DNA from: Bacteroides sp.
GTDB taxonomy: Bacteria; Bacteroidota; Bacteroidia; Bacteroidales; Muribaculaceae
NCBI GenBank assembly: GCA_014801955.1
Contig: JAAVDE010000012.1
Coordinates: 38,957-102,956, forward strand
Reading direction: 5' to 3'
DNA: 64,000 nt
Shown: positions 25,801 to 31,911 of the stretch, piece after piece
How positions within the stretch are numbered: position 1 is the first letter of the stretch
How the letters are laid out: every line of letters begins with the position of its first letter
Program-made: the position numbers and the translations under genes
Notes under the pieces: model-generated
Seen by the model: the letters and a program-made list of their open reading frames with translations, nothing else
Told to the model about the DNA's origin: nothing
Databases searched by the model: none

Positions 25801-26649
25801 CTGCATGTGGCCGGGCATATCGACCTCGGGACACACTTCGATGTGGCGCTCCTTGGCGTAGGCAACAACCTCGCGCATCTGGTCAACCGTGTAGAAATAC
25901 GGACCATACATCTCGTTGGTCAGATAGCGGGCATGGTTGTCGAAATCCCACCAGTAGGCGTTTTTAGCGGCGGCCACTTCGGTCGTGAGCTTCGGATATT
26001 CGGGCATTTCCATGCGCCAGCCCTGGTCGTCGGTCAGGTGCCAGTGGAGGCGGTTCATCTTGTAGACGGCCATGATGTCGATCATCTTCTTGATTTCGTC
26101 AACGTCGAAAAAGTGGCGGGCAACGTCGATTTCCATGCCGCGCCAGGGATAGCGGGGTTCGTCGTTGATGCTGACTACCGGCAACGCATAGGGACCCTCG
26201 GCATACTTTCCGAGAATAACGTTGGCGGGGAGAATCTTCATAACGGTCTGAAACGCATAGAAGAGGCCGGCGGGGGCGGAGGCTTCGATGGTCACGCCCT
26301 CGGAGGTTACGTTGAGCTTATAGCCCTCTTCGTGGATGGCGGAATTGAGCGAAACGTTGAAAAGACCTTGGTCGGCGCGGCTGTTGGCGCCGCCGCCCGA
26401 AAGCAGCGTAACGTTAACCTTGCTGCCGGTTGCGCGGCCAAAGGTTGTGGTGAACTTGGTAATTTCACCTGCCATCTCATCGGTGAGATTGCGGGCAACG
26501 ATGTTAAACGACTCGGGCAAAACCAGTTCCCCGGTTCCTACCGTCATTTCCTTGGGCTGAGGAGTCAGGTTAACGAACTCAGCCGAGAAGGCCGCGGGTG
26601 CGCACCATGCGGCCACGGCCATCATAGTGGCCAGGACTTTGGACTTCAT
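22822..26649 (-). CDS. Large multidomain GH20 beta-N-acetylhexosaminidase with T9SS-type tail (1275 aa)
   Basis: Signal peptide 1-22; GH20b domain about 25-160; catalytic barrel about 165-560 with LHWHLTDDQGWRMEMP and YIHIGGDECPTT carrying the Asp-Glu pair. A trefoil-like module (about 580-740, YDYQYWTFEADPAGSGKYAVV) resembles that of the neighbouring GH20. Then come about 480 residues I cannot assign, with repeated GLYI and FVWTLEATGSNFNVFNEATGLYI strands that suggest further lectin-like units. The tail IYDLNGRR...GFYIINGVKTLVK is T9SS-like. About twice the usual GH20 length. Surface anchoring and glycan binding are inferred. Confidence 0.9.
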   Translation of the reverse strand: MKSKVLATMMAVAAWCAPAAFSAEFVNLTPQPKEMTVGTGELVLPESFNIVARNLTDEMAGEITKFTTTFGRATGSKVNVTLLSGGGANSRADQGLFNVSLNSAIHEEGYKLNVTSEGVTIEASAPAGLFYAFQTVMKILPANVILGKYAEGPYALPVVSINDEPRYPWRGMEIDVARHFFDVDEIKKMIDIMAVYKMNRLHWHLTDDQGWRMEMPEYPKLTTEVAAAKNAYWWDFDNHARYLTNEMYGPYFYTVDQMREVVAYAKERHIEVCPEVDMPGHMQCAIAAYPEFSTTPAGDHPVRYWPGVSTDILDISNPAVMKFLKDIIDYLADIFPYEYIHIGGDECPTTAWANSASCQAFKKEYGLSSDRAIQNWMVKELADYAKKDGRKLICWNEIITTTGADKQLAKDADILIYAWLSAGSANNPSKQAADLGLRSVWCSTSHYYIDYPQWSGSDEPVSMGSTITLETVYNAKPDYEESRKELYYGVNCNLWTEYIAEPKHLEYNALPRMIAVAETGWTPAAKKNFNDFKMRFNADVAMLDLGNYTYGRHYVDNDDSKWMPEAGQYYRLITQASHDLNRKDRCIELVHDGCSLIGEKQAAVGRLWTNTQAAAGSDHYDYQYWTFEADPAGSGKYAVVNRAMPAGSVNPNMQGSSVNARWTYDNSAKNYNFVLGDHHGKVDLGGVLTIRSDKGGDWYLNCAQAAQNQTVNNWSNPVDGNGGMWLFHLEGYVPTPEAGIEFTPLTSGVYTFASTAGRGPLAVVNGELETVGSGAFGATGWEVIAGAYDSATNTQTLTLRNAATGLYIAGLSETARATTQGIGFEAYFGNNGGYDVLFTSNLSEAAAVTLQRAAEGENVYFLTVDGKRLFALGENSIIETNGVNALEGSPLQQGAGWALGYASTAMKLTATDGNEQIATYYFYSPEADAAVPTELPFDHFEYVSHSAGAVENGHLNVTVTVKRVSRDAFIRLTDTKGRTWEVIKTSCPVGEQFAPEAPERPYLTFVENGPVSDNTATFIYSTDAFGGIASLGNPVSAVKDGGIYAIEDTHVSRHAFRGVVGNGVSGVRSAENASPNFVWTLEATGSNFNVFNEATGLYIQKLERSIQAKAADTPHAFSFSYNNAGFWTIQDTQGGLCWDGNEDLTLVGWDSPGHQIKIYEIEVYAPYYGINIVERLDGVEISSRSVSVKAGESYKFAANSRPGKALVNVTGHEDLDEIYGHKNIIVDYTDESGISEVAADQTPSATGIYDLNGRRLNKIVRPGFYIINGVKTLVK

Positions 26650-26674
26650 GATATTGATTGGTTAGGAATAATAA

Positions 26675-26707
26675 CGGGCAGGCCGGATTTTTCAGCCGGC
26701 CTGCCCG
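26675..26707 (-). terminator. Strong hairpin between the T9SS cargo gene and the GH20 genes
   Basis: A perfect 12-bp stem (CGGGCAGGCCGG at 26675-26686, CCGGCCTGCCCG at 26696-26707) with a 9-base loop fills most of the 69-base gap. On the minus strand it is followed only by TTATTATT, so it may be a partial terminator, or an mRNA processing/stability element lowering or separating GH20 expression. Confidence 0.55.
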
Positions 26708-26718
26708 CTGATTGACAT

Positions 26719-27387
26719 TTACTTAACGATAATCTTGCCGGTAGTGTCGCCGCAACGGTAAACGTAGACGCCGGCGGGAATCGAGGCAAGGTTGACAGAG
26801 CCGGTGCCCGAGAGCGAACGGCTCATCACCTGACGGCCACTGATGTTATAGAGAGTGAAGTTGGCCGGATTTTCGAGCGAGTAGCTTAGAGTGCGGCCCG
26901 AAACGCGGAATGCAACCGAATTCACGGCAACGTCGCTGATGCCGGCATGTTCGGTGTTAACGAAATTCACGGTGAACGAAACGGTTTCGCTGCCGTCGGT
27001 AACGGTAACGTCCATCGAAACGGGCTTTTCGAGCAGAGATTCCTGATACATGATGTCGAGCTGCATCGGAACTTCCTGGCCCGCGCCGATAGAGCCGGTG
27101 CGCGATTCAGAAGGGCGGAGAATACCGCAGTTGCCGGTGAAGCCGCAGAACTGCACTACGCCCGAAACCGAAGCGGTTGCGGAAATGGTGTAGCTGCCGG
27201 CCTTGTTGGCCTTGATGGTCAGCTCGGGGTCCCAGCTATATTCCCCGAAAAGAGGGTCAACGACGTAGCCGACAGTGATGGTCGCCCCGTTGGCTACGGG
27301 ACCATCAATGCTGCCCACCGTGAAGTTCTGAGCCGAAGCCGCAAACATGGCTCCGAGCATCAGCAGTGATGTAAAGATTTTTTTCAT
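26719..27387 (-). CDS. Small T9SS type A cargo protein
   Basis: The 222-residue protein has a signal peptide (1-19), a beta-sandwich-like body and a full C-terminal sorting domain (about 155-222) with FTLYNISGRQVMSRSL, SIPAGVYVYR and terminal GKIIVK. A Cys pair (FCGFTGNCG) may form a disulfide. The only recognisable part is the sorting domain; the body is unassigned. It follows the Omp28-like gene by 14 bases in the TlpA/DUF6029/Omp28 operon, which suggests a common envelope or redox-related task. Confidence 0.8.
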   Translation of the reverse strand: MKKIFTSLLMLGAMFAASAQNFTVGSIDGPVANGATITVGYVVDPLFGEYSWDPELTIKANKAGSYTISATASVSGVVQFCGFTGNCGILRPSESRTGSIGAGQEVPMQLDIMYQESLLEKPVSMDVTVTDGSETVSFTVNFVNTEHAGISDVAVNSVAFRVSGRTLSYSLENPANFTLYNISGRQVMSRSLSGTGSVNLASIPAGVYVYRCGDTTGKIIVK

Positions 27388-27401
27388 AAGCGCTTATGTG
27401 A

Positions 27402-28223
27402 TTATTGATTAATTTGCAGATTATTTTGGGTTACGTTCAAAACGCCGTCGGCCGGAGTTTCAACAAAAACGACTACGCGCAGATTTTCGGCCTTCCAGCG
27501 CGAATCGGGCGCATAGGTGAAGCTGAACGCACGCTCGGAGTTGCGCTGCATCGAAAATTCCGAACCTTTGACGCCGTTGACGCAGCCGCGGAAAACGTTC
27601 ATGTGAACATAGTTAAGATTTGGAGTGCCGTCGGGCATGAGCTGGCGGGTAACGATGTTGTCCTCAACGATCCAGACGTGGAGTCGCGCAGCCGACAGGT
27701 TTTCTGCGGAGTGAACCTTGCCGGAAATAACAATCGAGTTGCCGCGCATTTCGGCCAGGACGCTGCTGACGAAAGTAACCTTCGGCGGGCGAACAATGGT
27801 TTCCTTAACGGCCTTGGCCCAGGCGTTGCGGTCGAGCAGGCCGGAATTGCGGTTAATCTGAGCCTGGGGCGGGGCAACCTCGTCGGGCGTCAGCGAGCCG
27901 GCCTCGGGAGCCACGAGGCCGTCGGGACGGCTTTCGGCGGAGTAGCCGAAATCGGGAATGTGGATGCCTACGGCAACCACGCCCACGCCCTGCTCCATGT
28001 TAGCGGGAGTGTTATAGAGCTCTTCGATGGCTTCGAGGGCCGCATGGCCGTTGGGGCAGTTAACGCACTTAACGCCGGTGTATTCCTCGACCAGCACCGA
28101 GCGCACGGGATGGTCGTTGGCAATCGGAGTATAGCGCTTGTCGGCGGGAATGGTTTCCTCGCAGGCGGTCAGCATCAGAGTGCCGGCCAGCAGGGCAAAG
28201 AGTTTTGAGAAGTTCTTATTCAT
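27402..28223 (-). CDS. Omp28-related lipoprotein with thioredoxin-like fold
   Basis: The 273-residue lipoprotein has a lipobox (LTAC, Cys about residue 21). Residues 40-150 carry VLVEEYTGVKCVNCPNGHAALEAI, a thioredoxin-like strand-helix with a CxxC pair, as in the Omp28 family first described in Porphyromonas. A redox or disulfide-handling role at the outer membrane is plausible but unproven. It lies 15 bases after the DUF6029 gene. Confidence 0.85.
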   Translation of the reverse strand: MNKNFSKLFALLAGTLMLTACEETIPADKRYTPIANDHPVRSVLVEEYTGVKCVNCPNGHAALEAIEELYNTPANMEQGVGVVAVGIHIPDFGYSAESRPDGLVAPEAGSLTPDEVAPPQAQINRNSGLLDRNAWAKAVKETIVRPPKVTFVSSVLAEMRGNSIVISGKVHSAENLSAARLHVWIVEDNIVTRQLMPDGTPNLNYVHMNVFRGCVNGVKGSEFSMQRNSERAFSFTYAPDSRWKAENLRVVVFVETPADGVLNVTQNNLQINQ

Positions 28224-28238
28224 TTTTTGGAGAGAGAT

Positions 28239-29906
28239 TTAGAAGTTATAGTTATAGGAGAGTTGGAAACCGCGGGTGGCCGGCATGAAGCGGCAAACGC
28301 CGCCGGAGCAGTTGAAGCCCTCGCGGGTTCGGCCATAGCCGAGCATCAGGCGGTTGTTGCGGTAGTTACCCGTGACGGTAAACATATAGTAGTGGTCCTT
28401 ATTGTCGATGTTCCACTGGTCGGAGGCCGAAACCATAACGTAGGGGAGCACCGAAACCTCGAGCATTCCATAGAGCCAGTCGCCTTTGTCCTGCTTGGTT
28501 GCCAGATATTGCAGTTCGCCGCGCAGGGTAACGACGTCGGAACACTTGCCCTTGGCCTCGAGAACGGCGATGTGAGCATTGATGGTTCCCCCCTCGCCTT
28601 CGATGGCGGTTTTGTTGTAGCGCTGGAACATGTACATGGCGTTCATCGAGAAGCGACGCGTGAACTTATGGTCGGCCTGCAGGTTGAAATCCTGATAGTA
28701 GAGCGGGCCGGTGCCGAAAAACGAAGTTTTAACGGCGTCTTTGCCATACATGGAGTCGTCGGTTTTCATCCACTCGCCTTCGCGCTTGATTCCGCGGATG
28801 TAGCTCAGGTTCAGGCGCAGCTTGGTGCGACGCTTGATGGCATAGGCGAAGTTGCCCTGAAAAGCCCATTCGCCTGGGGCATATTGCGTTGCGTAGGGAT
28901 ACATCGACGCCAGCGCATAGGTGTGTTGATAGGCAAACGGAGGCAGGTAGTTGATAAACGACGTTATGTCGGTCATGGTGCGGCGCGAGCGGAAGCTCAT
29001 ATCCTCCGAGCGCTTGGCCTGAAGCTGGGCCGAGAGGCCGCGCTTGGAGTAGGTTGCCGAGAGGAGCAGCGCCGTGCCGCGGCCGAAGGTGTAGTTATTA
29101 TCAGCCGAGGGATCGGGGTGCTTGAGGGCAAATTCGGCGAGCACGTCAACATTGCCTTTATAGAAATGCGTTCTGACGTCGAAGGCATTGACGCGCTGCG
29201 GCAGGTTCAGGAACTGATACTGGCCGTTGACGGGGAGCGGGGTCATGATGCTGTCGCTATGGTGGGAATAGCGTTCGCGCTTGCTGACCCACGAAGCGCC
29301 GAGCGTCCAGACTATGTCGTGGGCCGACAGCGGCTTGATATGCTCCTGGAGTTCCCATTCGGCATCGAGGCCATAGACGCGCGAGCGGGTTGTCCAGTCC
29401 CAGTAGCGGCGCTGAACGCCGCCGAGGAACGTGAAGTGAAAGCCCTTGAGGGCGTCGATGCGCAGGCGACCGCCGCGAATGGCATTGTCGATACCCAGAG
29501 CGCGGTCCTCGTAGGTTCGCAGAATCATACCGGTTCCGAACTGCTCGTAGATGTCGCCGGCGGTGAGCTGAAAGCCTTTATACTTGCCGGTGGCATAGAA
29601 GTTGCCGACGCCCCACCCCTTGAAGCCGGGCGAGGAATAGAATGCGGGCAGCGGGTGCTCGAGATACTCGACTCTCAGGCCGGCATCGACGAACTTGCTG
29701 AACAGGCCGATGTTGGCATAGGCATCGCCCAGCAGCTTTTCCTTATAGTGGGTGGAGCCTTCGTCTTCGGGCACGAGGCCGTCGACCTGCACCGAGCCGT
29801 GGGCCGTTACCTGGCGGTCAGGATTCTTGGGCGAGCCGAAGTCAATGGCGGCAGCGCCGAGCGGAAGTAGCGAGGCAGCGAGAAGTGCCGTTACCTTGAG
29901 ATTCAC
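28239..29906 (-). CDS. DUF6029 outer-membrane protein
   Basis: The 555-residue protein has a signal peptide (1-20), alternating amphipathic strands through its length and a C-terminal aromatic residue (YNYNF), the pattern of an outer-membrane beta-barrel. It matches the Bacteroidota DUF6029 type. Its stop is 15 bases before the Omp28-like gene and its start overlaps the TlpA-like gene by 4 bases. Transport or anchoring function is unknown. Confidence 0.8.
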   Translation of the reverse strand: MNLKVTALLAASLLPLGAAAIDFGSPKNPDRQVTAHGSVQVDGLVPEDEGSTHYKEKLLGDAYANIGLFSKFVDAGLRVEYLEHPLPAFYSSPGFKGWGVGNFYATGKYKGFQLTAGDIYEQFGTGMILRTYEDRALGIDNAIRGGRLRIDALKGFHFTFLGGVQRRYWDWTTRSRVYGLDAEWELQEHIKPLSAHDIVWTLGASWVSKRERYSHHSDSIMTPLPVNGQYQFLNLPQRVNAFDVRTHFYKGNVDVLAEFALKHPDPSADNNYTFGRGTALLLSATYSKRGLSAQLQAKRSEDMSFRSRRTMTDITSFINYLPPFAYQHTYALASMYPYATQYAPGEWAFQGNFAYAIKRRTKLRLNLSYIRGIKREGEWMKTDDSMYGKDAVKTSFFGTGPLYYQDFNLQADHKFTRRFSMNAMYMFQRYNKTAIEGEGGTINAHIAVLEAKGKCSDVVTLRGELQYLATKQDKGDWLYGMLEVSVLPYVMVSASDQWNIDNKDHYYMFTVTGNYRNNRLMLGYGRTREGFNCSGGVCRFMPATRGFQLSYNYNF

Positions 29907-30418
29907 TTTTTCTTGGCGGCTTTTTTAGTGTTGGTGATTTCGCGCAGTTTCTTAATGATGTGGCCTTCAGAGCCGTCGGTGTAGCCGCTGCGGCTTTCAA
30001 CGATTTTGCCCTGGCCGTCGATAATCAGCAGATGGGGAATGTTTTGAATGCCCAGCGCACGCTTGAAGTCGCTATTGGGGTCGAGCAGCACTTCGTAGTC
30101 CCAGTTGTTGTTGTTAACGATGTTGCGCACGTTGGTTGTTTTGTCGGCTTCGTCGATTGAGATGGCAACCAGTTTAACGCCGGTTTCCTCGCGCCAGTCG
30201 TCGTAGGACTCGTTGATTGCGTTCAGTTCGCGCAGACAGGGTTTGCACCATCCGGCGAAAAAGCTGATAATCATAGGTTTGCCGCCATTGTTGAGAGTAG
30301 CGGTGTCAACGACTTTGCCTTTCAGGGTTTTCAACTGAGTGGAGGGCAGAGCGGCAAAGGCGGCGGGAGCGGCCAGAGCCAGTGCGAGCGTGATAATGAG
30401 TGATTTGAAAGCTTTCAT
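29903..30418 (-). CDS. TlpA-like periplasmic thioredoxin
   Basis: The 171-residue exported thioredoxin-fold protein has a signal peptide (1-22), a WCKPC active site in ISFFAGWCKPCLREL, and a cis-Pro loop IQNIPHLLII. It would reduce or exchange disulfides in the periplasm. The ATG at 30418 gives a clean signal peptide; the longer reading from 30448 would run through the promoter. A Lys-rich tail ends the protein. It is first in the operon with DUF6029, Omp28-like and T9SS cargo genes, which fits a redox system serving exported proteins (inference). Confidence 0.88.
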   Translation of the reverse strand: MKAFKSLIITLALALAAPAAFAALPSTQLKTLKGKVVDTATLNNGGKPMIISFFAGWCKPCLRELNAINESYDDWREETGVKLVAISIDEADKTTNVRNIVNNNNWDYEVLLDPNSDFKRALGIQNIPHLLIIDGQGKIVESRSGYTDGSEGHIIKKLREITNTKKAAKKK

Positions 30419-30445
30419 AATTAATAAAATCGAGAATATTCCACG

Positions 30446-30476
30446 CAAATTTACAAAAAATTTCCGAATCGGCCAA
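30446..30476 (-). promoter_or_regulatory. Promoter of the TlpA-DUF6029-Omp28 operon
   Basis: On the minus strand, TTG (30476-30474), a 20-bp spacer and TAAATTTG (30453-30446) give a full consensus. The ATG follows 27 bases after the -7 element. The divergent gap 30419-30646 holds this and the rsmH promoter. Confidence 0.88.
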
Positions 30477-30608
30477 CTATCCCCGCTTTAACCGCTTTTT
30501 CAGGCCCGGGCAAACGAGCCGATCGGCGGTTGCAACTTTGCGAATGTAAATTTTTATATGGCTGATTTTTAGGTTTTTGCTGTTTGTTGAAAACTTTTTT
30601 GTTTAGAA

Positions 30609-30641
30609 TTGCAAATTATTGCGAGAATTGTTGTAAATTTG
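30609..30641 (+). promoter_or_regulatory. Promoter at the head of the dcw cluster
   Basis: TAAATTTG (30634-30641) is preceded by TTG (30609-30611) with a 22-bp spacer, slightly long. The rsmH ATG at 30647 is only 5 bases beyond the -7 element, so the mRNA would be nearly or fully leaderless. Confidence 0.6.
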
Positions 30642-30646
30642 AGGGC

Positions 30647-31573
30647 ATGAACGAAGAACCGGTTTACCATATTCCAGCACTGCTTCCCCAGGTCATTGAT
30701 GCGCTAAACATCTGTCGGGAGGGCATTTATGCCGACGCCACTTTTGGCGGCGGCGGCCATTCGCGCGAGATTTTAAGCGAACTCGGCCCCGAAGGCGCCC
30801 TCTATGTTTTCGACCAGGACGAGGAAGCCCTGGCCAACGCGCCCGCAGACCCGCGCCTGACTGCCATCCACGGCAACTTCCGCTATATCAGCCAATATCT
30901 GCGCTTCTATGGCGTCAAGGGGCAGGTCAACGGCATTTTGGCCGACCTGGGCGTTTCGTTTCACCACTTCGACTCCGCCGAGCGCGGCTTCAGCTTCCGC
31001 TTCGACGGCCCGCTCGACATGCGCATGAACCGCCGCGCCCGCCAAACCGCCGCCGACATCCTGGCCAATGAACCGGAGGAGCGCATAGCCTCGATTTTCA
31101 GCCTCTACGGAGAGCTGAAGCAAGCCCGCAAGCTCGCCGGCTCGATTGCCCGCGCCCGCTCGCAGCAGCCGATTCAGACCATTGAGCAGCTGCTCGAAAT
31201 CATTCGCCCCCACATTTCGCCCAAGGCCGAGAAAAAGGAGCTGGCCCAGGTGTTTCAGGCCCTGCGCATCGTTGTTAACGACGAAATCAGCGCCCTGGAG
31301 CAGCTGCTCGAGCGCTCGCTCGACTCGCTGGCTCCCGGCGGCCGCCTGGCAATCATAACCTACCATTCGCTGGAGGACCGCCTGGTCAAGAACTTCATGC
31401 GCACCGGCCGCATCGACGGCAAGGAGCAGAAAGACTTTTTCGGCCGCAACCTGTCGCCGCTGAAGCTGCTGAGCTCGAAGCCGATTGTTGCCGACGCCGA
31501 AGAAATTGAACGCAATCCGCGCAGCCGCAGCGCCAAACTGCGCGTTGCCGAAAAAATCCTGATTGAGAAATGA
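30647..31573 (+). CDS. rsmH: 16S rRNA (cytosine-1402-N4) methyltransferase
   Basis: The SAM-dependent enzyme (formerly MraW) methylates C1402 of 16S rRNA. The 308-residue protein has YADATFGGGGHSREIL (SAM loop), GILADLGVSFHHFDSAERGFSF and ITYHSLEDRLVKNF. The ATG at 30647 matches the family N terminus (EPVYHIPALLPQV); the longer reading from 30584 adds 21 unrelated residues through the promoter. It is first in the dcw cluster because mraZ is absent. It overlaps ftsL by 4 bases. Confidence 0.96.
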   Translation: MNEEPVYHIPALLPQVIDALNICREGIYADATFGGGGHSREILSELGPEGALYVFDQDEEALANAPADPRLTAIHGNFRYISQYLRFYGVKGQVNGILADLGVSFHHFDSAERGFSFRFDGPLDMRMNRRARQTAADILANEPEERIASIFSLYGELKQARKLAGSIARARSQQPIQTIEQLLEIIRPHISPKAEKKELAQVFQALRIVVNDEISALEQLLERSLDSLAPGGRLAIITYHSLEDRLVKNFMRTGRIDGKEQKDFFGRNLSPLKLLSSKPIVADAEEIERNPRSRSAKLRVAEKILIEK

Positions 31574-31887
31574 GCGACGGCAATATCCTTAACCGACTGA
31601 TTGAAGGACGCCTGGTTTCGGCAACGTTCTTCGTTCGCCACTGGCTGCAGATTTTCGTTCTGCTCGCAATGGTGCTGGTCTACATCACCAACCGCTACAG
31701 CTGCCAGCGCTCAATGGAGGAAATCCGCATGTTGCAAAACCGCCTGGACATTGTTCAGACCGAAAGCTACCGCGTCCGCGGCGAATACATGGGCCGCATC
31801 CGCGAAAGCCAGATGCGCCGGACCCTCGACTCGCTCGGCCTGGACCTGGCAATCCAGTCCCGTCCGCCCTACCACGTTGAAAAATAA
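31570..31887 (+). CDS. ftsL: FtsL-like division protein
   Basis: A 105-residue bitopic membrane protein: cytosolic N terminus, one membrane segment (LQIFVLLAMVLVYITNRYS, about 26-44), then a coiled coil (about 48-80). Its position between rsmH and ftsI and this topology identify it as FtsL of the Bacteroidota type, a partner of FtsQ and of a FtsB-like protein in the divisome. Primary sequence alone is weakly conserved. It overlaps rsmH by 4 bases. Confidence 0.85.
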   Translation: MSDGNILNRLIEGRLVSATFFVRHWLQIFVLLAMVLVYITNRYSCQRSMEEIRMLQNRLDIVQTESYRVRGEYMGRIRESQMRRTLDSLGLDLAIQSRPPYHVEK

Positions 31888-31911
31888 CCCAGCACGCACA
31901 TCCAACCCGTC

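Noticed and set aside
23788..26715. Open reading frame of 975 codons on the plus strand
   Set aside because: It is antisense to the large GH20 gene, whose catalytic motifs are unmistakable. Its composition (Gly/Val/Ala-rich with no motifs) is that of a complementary shadow.
28227..29870. Open reading frame of 547 codons on the plus strand
   Set aside because: It mirrors the DUF6029 gene, which has a signal peptide, correct operon spacing and a barrel pattern.
30584..30646. Upstream extension of rsmH
   Set aside because: The added residues are unlike any RsmH N terminus and are encoded by the promoter region.
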